Assembly (NCBI RefSeq): GCF_035975855.1
Contig: NZ_CP109055.1
Location: forward strand, 3,038,001 to 3,102,000
DNA: 64,000 nucleotides
Origin: Streptomyces sp. NBC_01304
Lineage (GTDB): Bacteria; Actinomycetota; Actinomycetes; Streptomycetales; Streptomycetaceae
Reading direction: 5' to 3'
Of the stretch, positions 17,356 through 26,065 are shown one piece after another. The position numbers and the translations under genes were made by a program. Within the stretch, counting starts at the first letter, position 1; every line of letters begins with the position of its first letter. The notes beneath the pieces were generated by a model. The model did no database searches, was not told the DNA's origin, and saw only the letters and a list, made by a program, of their open reading frames with translations.

Positions 17356-18759
17356 CTAGCTGACCTTTTCCTTCTCGATGGAGTCGTCTTCCCGGATCTT
17401 GTCGGAGATCTTCTGCAGAGCCGAGGTCAGACCCTTGCCATCGATGTCGCCGGCGAGGAACGAGTTCCACGGCACCAGCTGGTCGGTGTTCATGCCGTAG
17501 GCCTCGACGAACGTGTAGTTGAAGATGTTCTCGCCCGCGGCCTCGAGCATCTTCGTCTGCGAGACGAGGGCCGTGGAGCCGTATCCGTCGGCGGGCACGG
17601 TGCCCTTGACGATCGTCGGGGCCAGCTTCGTCTTGGAGAAGTTGGCGGCCGCCTTCTCGGACAGCATCGCCCGCAGGACCTCCTTGCCGCCGGCCGGGTT
17701 CTTGCCCTGCTTGGGAACGATGAACGGCTCGCCCGCGGCCGCACGGAGCGCCTCGTAGGGGATCTTCGGCTTGTCCGTGAGCGTCATCGCCGGGACGCCG
17801 GTCATCTGGAAGTCCTTCTTGGTGGCGTCCTTCATCTCGTTCTCGATCCAGCCACCGGACGGGTAGAGCAGCGCCTTCTGGTCGTTGCTCCAGATCGCCT
17901 GCGCCTTCTGGAACTGGGTGCCGGAGCCGCCGGGGACGAACATCTTCTCCTTGACCATGGTCTCCATGATCTTGATGACGCCCTGGACGGCCTCGTGCGA
18001 CCAGCAGTCCTTCTCCAGGTTGCCAAGGGCGATCCGGACCTCGTCGCCACCCTCCTTGATCGCCGAGTCGATCAGGAGCGTCCGGTAGTAGGTCGCCGCC
18101 TCCTTGCCGTGGACGAAGAGGTACTTGCCCTTCTTCTTCGCCTTCTGGCCGAGGTCGAGCGCCTCGTCCCACGTCTTCGGTGGGGTCCAGCCGTTCGCCT
18201 CGAACAGCGTCTTGGAGTACCAGACGCCGTACACCGTCATCACGTAGTTGAGCCCGACGAACTTGCCCTTGAAGGTGCCGGGGGCCTTGACGCCGGGGTA
18301 GACGATGTCGGCGATCTTCTTGCCCTCGTAGGTGTTGGCCTCGAAGACGTCGTCGAGCTCCTCGAGCTGGTCGAGAATGCCCAGGAAGCCGATCTGGTCC
18401 TCGCCGGAGTTGTCGATGAGGTCCGGCGGGTTGCCACCGACGAAGCGGGGCTGGAGCTGCGGGCCGATGTCGACGACCGGCTTGACGTCGACCTTGACAC
18501 CGGCGATCTGCTTCGCGATGACCGTGTTGGCGAACTCGACGTAGTCGGTGCCGTAGCCGCCGTCGAAGATGGCCGCCTCGACCTTGGAGTTCTTGGCGAC
18601 GCCGAACGGGTTCTTGGCCGAGGTCTTGCCCTTCGGGCCACCCTTGTTGTTTTCGGAGGAGGGAGAGCTACATGCAGTCGCCATCGATGCCGTGGCCGCT
18701 GCTGCTATCGCCCCGCGCAGGAACATCCGCCTGTCAAGAGACCCCATACGAGTCGTCAT
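17356..18759 (-). CDS. ngcE: Sugar-binding lipoprotein, NgcE type (N-acetylglucosamine/diacetylchitobiose)
   Basis: 467 residues. The leader has a twin-arginine motif (DRRMFLRG) and a lipobox ending ATAC, so it is a Tat-exported lipoprotein. The mature part is an SBP_bac_1 fold whose stretches IFDGGYGTDYVEFAN, LQPRFVGGNPPDLIDNSG, LNYVMTVYGVWYSKTLFE and YPSGGWIENEMKD fit the NgcE group as I remember it. The ATG at 18759 has GAGG nine nt upstream; the frame is open further but those starts are unsupported. The gene leads the operon and faces a GH92 mannosidase gene across 690 nt, so it could also take up glycans released by that enzyme. Confidence 0.8.
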   Translation of the reverse strand: MTTRMGSLDRRMFLRGAIAAAATASMATACSSPSSENNKGGPKGKTSAKNPFGVAKNSKVEAAIFDGGYGTDYVEFANTVIAKQIAGVKVDVKPVVDIGPQLQPRFVGGNPPDLIDNSGEDQIGFLGILDQLEELDDVFEANTYEGKKIADIVYPGVKAPGTFKGKFVGLNYVMTVYGVWYSKTLFEANGWTPPKTWDEALDLGQKAKKKGKYLFVHGKEAATYYRTLLIDSAIKEGGDEVRIALGNLEKDCWSHEAVQGVIKIMETMVKEKMFVPGGSGTQFQKAQAIWSNDQKALLYPSGGWIENEMKDATKKDFQMTGVPAMTLTDKPKIPYEALRAAAGEPFIVPKQGKNPAGGKEVLRAMLSEKAAANFSKTKLAPTIVKGTVPADGYGSTALVSQTKMLEAAGENIFNYTFVEAYGMNTDQLVPWNSFLAGDIDGKGLTSALQKISDKIREDDSIEKEKVS

Positions 18760-19146
18760 CTCTGCATCCTCACTGATCGATTCGATCTTCATGGGTTTCA
18801 CTGCGTGTCCGGCCTTCAGGGCCAGGTCGGCGATGCGCTTGCCGCACTTACCTGTGAGCGCGACTTTGGGTGGGTCTCCGCGTGGGATATCGGCGGAGAG
18901 GCACACCCGGAGCGTTTCGCCGTTGTTTCGAAGCCCTCAGCGGCGCCGATGGTGATCAGCTGCGAGATGCATGGCGCCGTGATCGACGCTCCTGATCAGA
19001 TCGCGATGGCCTACGCCGAGGGTGGATCCCATGCTCAAGTCCTCGCCTTCTCCAGGACTCAGGCGGTGAACGGGATCCCCCCCGGCACCGCGAAGTTGTC
19101 TAGCTGGGCAGAACCGTGACCGCAGATGAACAGGGTGCGGACGCCG

Positions 19147-19162
19147 ACAGGTATAGTCCACT
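19147..19162. promoter_or_regulatory. DasR (dre)-like site, candidate
   Basis: ACAGGTATAGTCCACT matches the dre consensus A(C/G)TGGTCTAGACCA(C/G)T at 13 of 16 positions. DasR controls aminosugar genes in Streptomyces, which would suit ngcE, but the site is almost 390 bp from that start. Confidence 0.3.
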
Positions 19163-19413
19163 TACCGCCAACTGGGCAAGATCGAATACTGGTTGCCCCA
19201 CAGTCTTTCCCTACTTGAGACCTCCGCAAGGCCCTTGCAGAAACCTCTCGCATCCGCCCCCTGCGCCACGTGGACTTTCACGCCGTCACGCATGGACTTT
19301 TCGCGCCGGTACGTCCCCCCTCTCGCGGCCTGGCCGAATGCTCCGGGGAGCGCCTTCAACACCCTTGACACCAATGGCCACTTGACGCCCTACTGGACCT
19401 TGCGCGCCGACTT

Positions 19414-19425
19414 GACAACGTTGTC
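19414..19425. promoter_or_regulatory. LacI-family-type operator before the GH92 gene
   Basis: GACAACGTTGTC is a perfect 12-bp palindrome with the central CG typical of LacI-family operators. It overlaps a TTGACA-like -35 and ends 23 nt before the GH92 start. Confidence 0.5.
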
Positions 19426-19448
19426 CAGATCGCCAGGAGAGGCTCCTC

Positions 19449-22400
19449 ATGCAGCGCAGGGCTCTGCACAGACATCGGCACAGACCGGCTCGATCATCCT
19501 TCGCGGCACTATTGGGCACATCAGCCGCATTTCTCCTAGTCCTGACAAGTCAGGGCGCTGCCCTGGCCCAACCCGCACCCCAAGCGCCCCGGGCACACGG
19601 CGACTTCAGCTCCTCCTTCGAGGCGAACGAGGCCCAGCCCGACTGGCGCTCGACCCCCGAGACCGCCCCCGGCGGCGGCAAGAAGGCGTCCGGCGTCGAC
19701 GGCGGATTCAGCTCCGGCATTCCGGGCAACGTGACCGACCGGGTCCTCGAACTCCGGGCGAGCGGGGAGAATTCGGGCTCCGGCGAGGTCAAGGAGAACC
19801 TCGTCGATCTGGAGCAGACCACCAAGTGGCTGACGTTCTCCCCCACCGGGTGGGTCGAGTTCGACCTGGACGAACCGGTCAAGGTCGTGACGTACGCGCT
19901 CACTTCGGCCAATGACCATGCCGAGCGCGACCCCAAGGACTGGACGCTGCAGGGCTCCGCCGACGGCAAGGACTGGAAGACCCTCGACACCCGCAGCGGC
20001 GAGAGCTTCGCCAAGCGGTTCGAGACCAAGAAGTACGACTTCGCGAGCAGCGCCGCGTACAAGCACTACCGCCTGGAGATCACCGCCAACAACGGCGCGG
20101 GCGACGCGACCCAGCTCTCCGACGTGCAGTTCTCCAACGGCGACACCAGCCAGCCCACGCCTGAGGACATGATCAGCGCCGTGGACCGCGGGCCGAGCGG
20201 CTCGCCGACCGCGAAGGCCGCCGCCGGGTTCACCGGGAAGCGCTCGCTGCGGTACGCGGGCACGCACAAGGCCGAGGGACGCGCGTACTCGTACAACAAG
20301 GTCTTCGACGTCGATGTCGCGATATCTCGTGACACCGAACTCTCCTACCGGGTCTTCCCGCAGATGTCGGAGACCGATCTGAACTACCCGGCCACGCATG
20401 TCGCGGTCGATCTGGCCTTCACGGACGGGACGTATCTGAGCGACCTCGGCGCCGTCGACCTGCACGGCGGGACGCTCACCCCGCAGGGGCAGGCCGCCGC
20501 CAAGCGGCTCTACGTCAACCAGTGGAACCAGGTGGCCTCGCGGATCGGCCGGGTCGCGGCCGGCAAGACGGTCGACCGGGTCCTCGTCGCGTACGACTCC
20601 CCCAAGGGTCCGGCGAAGTTCCGCGGCTGGATCGACGACATCACGCTGAAGGCCGCCCCGCCCGAGAAGCCTCGCAAGCACCTCTCGGACTACGCCTCCA
20701 CCACCCGCGGCACCCTCTCCAGCGGCGGCTTCTCGCGCGGCAACAACTTCCCCGCGACCGCCGTCCCGCACGGCTTCAACTTCTGGACGCCGGTGACCAA
20801 CGCGGGCTCCACCAGCTGGCTCTACGACTACGCGCGCGGCAACAACGCGGACAACCTGCCGACCGTGCAGGCCTTCAGCGCGAGCCATGAGCCGAGCCCC
20901 TGGATGGGTGACCGGCAGACCTTCCAGCTCCTGCCATCCGCGGTCGCAGGCACCCCGGACCTGGACCGGGAGAAGCGGGAGCTGCCCTTCAAGCACGAGA
21001 ACGAGACGGCCCGCCCGCACTACTACGGCGTGACCTTCGAGAACGGCATCAAGGCCGAGATCACCCCGACCGACCATGCCGCGATGATGCGGTTCCGCTA
21101 CCCCGGCGACGACGCGAGCGTCCTCTTCGACAACGTCTCCGACAAGGCGGGGCTCACCCTCGACAAGGACAAGGGGACCGTCACCGGCTACTCCGACGTC
21201 AAGAGCGGCGGCTCCACGGGCGCGACCCGGCTCTTCGTGTACGGCGTCTTCGACTCCCCGGTGACGGGCGGGAGTTCGGAAGGAGTCAAAGGACACTTCC
21301 GCTTCGACGCGGGCAAGGACCGCACGGTGTCGGTGCGCCTCGCCACCTCGCTGCTCTCGGTCGACCAGGCGAAGGCGAACCTGGAGCGGGAGATCCCGGC
21401 GGGTACGACCTTTGAGCGGGTACGTGACCGTGCGCAGGCCCAGTGGGACGCGCTGCTCGGCAAGGTCGAGGTGGAGGGGGCGACAACGGATCAGCTGACG
21501 ACCCTGTACTCCAGCCTCTACCGGCTGTACCTCTACCCCAACTCCGGTTTCGAGCAGGTCGGTTCGGAGGGTGGGAAGGCCAAGTACCAGTACGCGAGCC
21601 CCTTCTCGCCGCAGACCGGACCGGACACCCCGACGCACACCGGCGCGAAGATCGTCGACGGCAAGGTGTACGTCAACAACGGCTTCTGGGACACCTATCG
21701 GACCACCTGGCCCGCCTATTCCTTCCTCACCCCGAAGAAGGCCGGCGAACTGGTCGACGGCTTCGTCCAGCAGTACAAGGACGGCGGCTGGATCTCGCGC
21801 TGGTCGTCTCCCGGGTACGCCGACCTCATGACGGGCACGTCGTCGGACGTCGCCTTCGCCGACGCCTACGTCAAGGGCGTGGACTTCGACGCTCCGGCCG
21901 CGTACGAGGCGGCGCTGAAGAACGCGTCGGTGGTGCCGCCGAGTTCGGGTGTCGGGCGCAAGGGCATGGAGACCTCGCCGTTCCTCGGCTATGCCTCGAC
22001 CGAGACCCACGAGGGCCTTTCCTGGTCCTTGGAGGGATATCTCAACGACTACGGCATCGCGAAGATGGGGCAGGCGCTCTACAAGAAGACGGGCAAGGAG
22101 CGGTACAAGGAGGAGTCGGAGTACTTCCTCAACCGAGCCCGCAATTACGTGACCTTGTTCGACGCTAAAGCCGGGGCCGGGCAGGGCAGTTCGGGCTTCT
22201 TCCAAGGCCGTGACCTGAAGGGCGACTGGCGGGTTCCGAGCGACAAGTACGACGCTCGGATCTGGGGCTACGACTACACCGAGACGAACGGCTGGGGATA
22301 CGCCTTCACCGCGCCCCAGGATTCGCGCGGCCTGGCCAATCTGTACGGCGGCCGCAGCGGTCTCGGCAAGAAGCTCGACGCCTACTTCTCCACACCGGAG

Positions 22401-23321
22401 ACCGCGGAGCCCGAATTCGCGGGGTCGTACGGCGGCGTCATCCACGAGATGACCGAGGCACGCGACGTCCGCATGGGCATGTACGGGCACTCCAACCAGG
22501 TGGCCCACCACGCCACTTACATGTACAACGCGGCATCACAGCCGTGGAAGACGCAGGAGAAGGTGCGCGAGGTCCTCTCAAGGCTGTACGTCGGCAGCGA
22601 GATCGGGCAGGGCTATCACGGGGACGAGGACAACGGCGAGCAGAGCGCCTGGTACCTGTTCTCCTCGATGGGCTTCTATCCGCTGGTCATGGGCAGCGGG
22701 GAGTACGCCATCGGGTCGCCCTTGTTCACGAAGATGACCGTGCATCTGGAGGGCGGCAAGGACCTCATCATCAAGGCGCCCAAGAACAGCGCGAAGAACG
22801 TGTACGTGCAGGGGCTTCGGGTCAATGGGAAGAAGTGGACGTCAACTGCGTTGCCCCACAAGGTGATTGCCAAGGGTGGCGTCCTGGAATTCGACATGGG
22901 CGCGAAGCCGTCGAAGTGGGGCACGGGGGCGGATGCCGCGCCGGTGTCGATCACGAAGGACGACAAGGTGCCTTCGCCGCGGGCGGATGTGCTGGCCGGG
23001 GACGGGGCGTTGTTCGACAACTCGTCGAAGACTTCCGCGGAGTTGGCGTCGGCCCTGAACCTGCCGGTGCCGGACTCCACTCGGGCCGTGCAGTACACGC
23101 TGACCTCGGCCGACCGGGCGAAGGCGCCGACGGGCTGGGTCCTGGAGGCGTCGAAGGACGGGCAGGAGTGGAAGGCCGTGGACCGGCGGGACGGGGAGTC
23201 GTTCGCCTGGGATCAGCAGACCCGGGTGTTCTCCGTGGCCGACCCGGGGACGTACCGGCAGTACCGGCTGGTGCCTGAGGGCGGGGCCGGGACGCTGGCG
23301 GAGGTGGAGTTGATCGGGTAG
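19449..23321 (+). CDS. Secreted GH92 alpha-mannosidase with two F5/8-type (discoidin-like) domains
   Basis: 1290 residues. A signal peptide (basic start, hydrophobic 18-38) ends at ALAQP. Domains in order: a discoidin-like carbohydrate-binding region about 85-235, a linker/beta region to 400, the GH92 catalytic region about 410-1165 with SRGNNFPATAVPHGFNFW and the acidic active-site block GDEDNGEQSAWYLF near 1058, and a second, partial discoidin-like domain at the C-terminus (ALNLPVPDSTRAVQYTLTSAD...). GH92 enzymes remove mannose from N-glycans and mannans with inversion and need calcium. The active-site block reads DEDNGEQ rather than the more usual NDDCGQ, so linkage specificity may differ. 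AGGAGAGG precedes the ATG. A LacI-type operator lies just upstream. Confidence 0.9.
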   Translation: MQRRALHRHRHRPARSSFAALLGTSAAFLLVLTSQGAALAQPAPQAPRAHGDFSSSFEANEAQPDWRSTPETAPGGGKKASGVDGGFSSGIPGNVTDRVLELRASGENSGSGEVKENLVDLEQTTKWLTFSPTGWVEFDLDEPVKVVTYALTSANDHAERDPKDWTLQGSADGKDWKTLDTRSGESFAKRFETKKYDFASSAAYKHYRLEITANNGAGDATQLSDVQFSNGDTSQPTPEDMISAVDRGPSGSPTAKAAAGFTGKRSLRYAGTHKAEGRAYSYNKVFDVDVAISRDTELSYRVFPQMSETDLNYPATHVAVDLAFTDGTYLSDLGAVDLHGGTLTPQGQAAAKRLYVNQWNQVASRIGRVAAGKTVDRVLVAYDSPKGPAKFRGWIDDITLKAAPPEKPRKHLSDYASTTRGTLSSGGFSRGNNFPATAVPHGFNFWTPVTNAGSTSWLYDYARGNNADNLPTVQAFSASHEPSPWMGDRQTFQLLPSAVAGTPDLDREKRELPFKHENETARPHYYGVTFENGIKAEITPTDHAAMMRFRYPGDDASVLFDNVSDKAGLTLDKDKGTVTGYSDVKSGGSTGATRLFVYGVFDSPVTGGSSEGVKGHFRFDAGKDRTVSVRLATSLLSVDQAKANLEREIPAGTTFERVRDRAQAQWDALLGKVEVEGATTDQLTTLYSSLYRLYLYPNSGFEQVGSEGGKAKYQYASPFSPQTGPDTPTHTGAKIVDGKVYVNNGFWDTYRTTWPAYSFLTPKKAGELVDGFVQQYKDGGWISRWSSPGYADLMTGTSSDVAFADAYVKGVDFDAPAAYEAALKNASVVPPSSGVGRKGMETSPFLGYASTETHEGLSWSLEGYLNDYGIAKMGQALYKKTGKERYKEESEYFLNRARNYVTLFDAKAGAGQGSSGFFQGRDLKGDWRVPSDKYDARIWGYDYTETNGWGYAFTAPQDSRGLANLYGGRSGLGKKLDAYFSTPETAEPEFAGSYGGVIHEMTEARDVRMGMYGHSNQVAHHATYMYNAASQPWKTQEKVREVLSRLYVGSEIGQGYHGDEDNGEQSAWYLFSSMGFYPLVMGSGEYAIGSPLFTKMTVHLEGGKDLIIKAPKNSAKNVYVQGLRVNGKKWTSTALPHKVIAKGGVLEFDMGAKPSKWGTGADAAPVSITKDDKVPSPRADVLAGDGALFDNSSKTSAELASALNLPVPDSTRAVQYTLTSADRAKAPTGWVLEASKDGQEWKAVDRRDGESFAWDQQTRVFSVADPGTYRQYRLVPEGGAGTLAEVELIG

Positions 23322-23328
23322 CGAAGCA

Positions 23329-23365
23329 GGTGGGGGTGGCGGGCCTTCGGTCCACCGCCCCCACC
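23329..23365. terminator. Terminator between GH92 and the facing lipoprotein gene
   Basis: GGTGGGGG pairs with CCCCCACC, and TGG/CCA continues the stem. It sits between two convergent genes and can serve both. Confidence 0.5.
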
Positions 23366-23400
23366 CGCACACGCGCGCCGGGGTGACGTACGGCCCGGAC

Positions 23401-24270
23401 TCACCCTCGCGCGCCCTGATCCGCCTTCCAGGGGCTGACGCCCAACTTCCCCGTGGTCCCGAGATCGAGCTCCGGCGTCACGATCACCGGCGCCGCACCG
23501 GGCTTCGCGAGGACGCGGACGTACGGCACGTTCACCGGGCCGTCCTCGCTCATCTCCGTCGTATTGCGCCAGAGCAGGCCGGAGCGGGCCGCCTCGCCGG
23601 GCTTCAGGGTCACGGGGCGGGCCGGGTCGTCGAAGCCGGTGCCGGTGGAGATGCCGCCGCTGCCGTGCAGGATCTTCACGCCGGTGATCAATTTCCGTTC
23701 GCCGTCGAGGAGTTGGAGCTCCGGATGGCCGTTGAGGGTGATGGTCTGCTTGCCGCAGTTCTCCAGGTGGAGCCCGATGACGCGCAGGCCCATCGCCGCG
23801 TCGCCCTCATCCGCGTACACCCGCATCCCCGAGGACGGGCACGGCTCGTCGGCGGAGGTCGCCTCGCGCGCGGGGACGCTCCTGACCTTGCTGACCGTCG
23901 CGCCTTCGTGGGCGCCCAGGTCGAGGGTGCGCCGGACCGTCTCCCCCGCCCCGACCATGCTCACCGTCCGGTCCACGACGTCCATCGCCTGACCCGCGCT
24001 GTTCGTGAGGTTGAACGTGATGGTGTACGCGAGCGTCTCCTCGGACGCGTTGGCGATCTCGTACGAGGCCTCACTCGGGGAGTCACCGCACAGCCCGACG
24101 ATCCGCACCCCGTCCCGTTCCAGCCTGGCGGGATCACTGTTCCCGCTCCCGGGCAAGGCCCGGCACCCGGAGGACGCCGGCGCCCCGGACTGCTCGGTAC
24201 CGCCGCATGCGGTGAGCAGGAGGACGCCCGCGAGGGCGGCGGGAACGGACACGGATATGGCAGTGCGCAT
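23401..24270 (-). CDS. DUF4232-type secreted lipoprotein
   Basis: 289 residues. The leader ends in a lipobox LLTAC with Cys near residue 22. A variable middle (about 50-140) resembles a beta-sandwich, and the C-terminal half, from about CPSSGMRVYADEGDAAMGLRV to LDLG, is a DUF4232 domain with paired Cys residues and the GHPELQLLDGER motif. Such proteins are common cell-surface lipoproteins in Streptomyces and have no known activity. The gene is convergent with the GH92 gene and 100 nt upstream of the ABC-2 permease stop, with no sign of a shared operon. Confidence 0.7.
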   Translation of the reverse strand: MRTAISVSVPAALAGVLLLTACGGTEQSGAPASSGCRALPGSGNSDPARLERDGVRIVGLCGDSPSEASYEIANASEETLAYTITFNLTNSAGQAMDVVDRTVSMVGAGETVRRTLDLGAHEGATVSKVRSVPAREATSADEPCPSSGMRVYADEGDAAMGLRVIGLHLENCGKQTITLNGHPELQLLDGERKLITGVKILHGSGGISTGTGFDDPARPVTLKPGEAARSGLLWRNTTEMSEDGPVNVPYVRVLAKPGAAPVIVTPELDLGTTGKLGVSPWKADQGARG

Positions 24271-24370
24271 CGGGCCAACCTATGGGGTCGGCCTTGTCGG
24301 CGGCTCTCGCCCCATGCCCGGCCCGGGGGTTGCCGGGTGGACCAGGGCGTCGTGCCGTGCGTCCCGGTGG

Positions 24371-26065
24371 TCACGAGGTGGCGCGGCGGGCCGCGCTCGA
24401 CGCGAAGACGATGCCGAGCATCACCGCGGTACTGCCGAGGAGCAGACCCGGGGACATGCCCACCGGCGTACCGCCCGAGTCGCGCAGCGCGCCCATGAAG
24501 TCGAGCGGCGTGATGCCGTTGACCGTGCCGTACCACAGCGGCAGATAGGCGAACTGGAAGAGGCGGTGGGTGCGGCTGAGGGTGCCCAGGACAAGGGCGA
24601 AGGAGGGGATGAACAGCGCGCCGAGGAACCAGTGGAACAGGCCGACGGCGTCCGAGCCGGTGAGCATGCGCAGGGCCGGTCCGCTGCCCGCGACAGCGGT
24701 GAGCAGGAAGCCCGCCCCCCATTCCGCGGCGATCCGGCGGCGCGCGGCGGGGTAGGCGCCGAGGATGGCCTCGACTCCGGACTCGTGGCGCTGGGTGCCG
24801 AGCCGGGACCAGATCAGCACCGGCCAGATCCAGGACATCGGCAGCAGGAAGCGGGCGACGCCCGTCGCGGGAGTGACCATCTGGGAGAGCGCGGCGAGCG
24901 CGGCCACTCCGCCCCACCACCACAGCGGGGTGCCCTGGATCAGGATGCGCACCTCGCCGAGGAGCAGGCGCAGGGTCGCGTTGCCACGTCGGACCGGTGC
25001 CTTGGGTACGCCGCGGAAGGTGTCGGAGCGGGGAGCGTCGGGCTCCGCGTGCATGACGACGGCGGGGGTGACCGGGAACGGCTGTCCGGGGGCTGCCGCG
25101 CCGGGCCCGGCCAGGTGCCCGGGGACTACCTGGTGCCCGGGGACGACCTGGTGCCCGGGGACTGCCCAGTCGGGTCCCGACTTCTTTGCTCGGTCGGCCG
25201 GTTCGCGGCCGCGCGCCGGGTCGAAGCGCGGGAACCACAGGGCCGGGACCAGGACGAGGGCGACCGCGATCAGGACCAGGGCGAGGCGGGAGAGCAGATA
25301 GCCGGCGCCGGGGTCGAAGCCGTGCCAGACGAACGTGTCGAGCGGCTTCTCCACCAGGGTCAGGCCGAGGCTGAACTCGCCGACCTGCGTGGGGTCGATG
25401 CCCTGGGCCTTCATGTCACCGCCGAGCGACCGCACCACCCCGTGCACACCGATCCCGCCGAGCGGGGCGTCGGGCGACTGGCCGCCGATGGCGATGAACG
25501 CCCAGATGAAGAACCACAGGATGTTGCCGAGTCCCGCCCGCAGCAGGGGGATCGTCTCGAAGAGCAGCGCCGCGGCGGCGGTGAAGACCATGAGCGGCAG
25601 CGCGATCAGCACGAAGGGCTTGAGCAGTTCGACGGGGTCGACCGCCATGACCTCCCCACGGGCCGGCTGCATGACCAGCGCGGTGACCACGAGCACGCCC
25701 AGCATGGAGGCCAGGACCAGCACACTGCTGAGGAACTTGGCCAGCAGATATGAGGTGTTGCTGATCGGGGTGGCCGCGAGCAGCCGTCCCACGCCGGTGC
25801 TCTCGTCGCGGGAGATGGCGTTGCGTACGACGTAGAAGCCGCCGAGGCAGAGCCAGACCGCGCCCGCGAGGGCGACGACCATGCCGATGTAGGCGCTGTT
25901 GTACTCGCCGCGGTAGCGGCCGATCTGCATGACGACCCAGCCGGCGTCCTTGCCGGGGGTGGCCAAGTAGCCGAGACCTACGGCCGCGCAGAGGATGGCC
26001 GCGTACGCCGGGCGCCGTACCCGGTCCCGGAAGTCGGCGGTGGCGAGCCGGAAGAGGGTTCCCAT
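24371..26065 (-). CDS. ABC-2 type transporter permease
   Basis: 564 residues in two six-helix halves joined by a soluble linker of about 70 residues (about 310-375). The first half includes FYVVRNAISRDESTGVGRLLAATPIS, the conserved loop of ABC-2 exporters of the YhaP/ABC-2 group. The linker holds three 6-residue repeats (VPGHQV-type) encoded by 18-bp tandem repeats. It works with the adjacent ATPase, whose stop overlaps its start (TGATG). The operon begins with a small lipoprotein and lies next to a two-component system, so export or lipid/peptide resistance is possible; the substrate is unknown. Confidence 0.8.
   Translation of the reverse strand: MGTLFRLATADFRDRVRRPAYAAILCAAVGLGYLATPGKDAGWVVMQIGRYRGEYNSAYIGMVVALAGAVWLCLGGFYVVRNAISRDESTGVGRLLAATPISNTSYLLAKFLSSVLVLASMLGVLVVTALVMQPARGEVMAVDPVELLKPFVLIALPLMVFTAAAALLFETIPLLRAGLGNILWFFIWAFIAIGGQSPDAPLGGIGVHGVVRSLGGDMKAQGIDPTQVGEFSLGLTLVEKPLDTFVWHGFDPGAGYLLSRLALVLIAVALVLVPALWFPRFDPARGREPADRAKKSGPDWAVPGHQVVPGHQVVPGHLAGPGAAAPGQPFPVTPAVVMHAEPDAPRSDTFRGVPKAPVRRGNATLRLLLGEVRILIQGTPLWWWGGVAALAALSQMVTPATGVARFLLPMSWIWPVLIWSRLGTQRHESGVEAILGAYPAARRRIAAEWGAGFLLTAVAGSGPALRMLTGSDAVGLFHWFLGALFIPSFALVLGTLSRTHRLFQFAYLPLWYGTVNGITPLDFMGALRDSGGTPVGMSPGLLLGSTAVMLGIVFASSAARRATS
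25114..25167 (-). repeat. Three 18-bp tandem repeats inside the ABC-2 permease linker
   Basis: Units at 25114-25131, 25132-25149 and 25150-25167 differ at one to three bases each. They encode six-residue repeats of the VPGHQV type in frame, in a soluble linker that should tolerate length changes. Confidence 0.8.

Larger units (their letters stand above)
18760..19448. other. 690-nt intergenic region between ngcE-type and GH92 genes
   Basis: This stretch holds the divergent promoters. Short open frames exist on both strands at about 18840-19119, but none has a recognisable start, ribosome site or family motif; the region may hide a decayed gene. It contains a DasR-like site and a LacI-type palindrome, listed separately. 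TTGAC occurs three times in the last 90 nt before the GH92 gene. Confidence 0.5.

Noticed and set aside
17356..18906. An ngcE start 49 codons further upstream
   Set aside because: The extra residues have no leader features; the Tat motif and GAGG site support the ATG at 18759.
18840..19119. Possible gene fragments on both strands upstream of the ngcE-type gene
   Set aside because: Fairly high GC3 is seen in more than one frame, but there is no start, ribosome site or family motif; kept only as a remark on the intergenic region.
19188..19204. A second DasR-like site, ACTGGTTGCCCCACAGT
   Set aside because: It is 17 rather than 16 bp and loses symmetry in the right half.
19536..22511. A 991-codon open frame on the minus strand inside the GH92 gene
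   Set aside because: The opposite frame encodes a clear GH92 protein with a signal peptide; this one is a high-GC antisense artefact.
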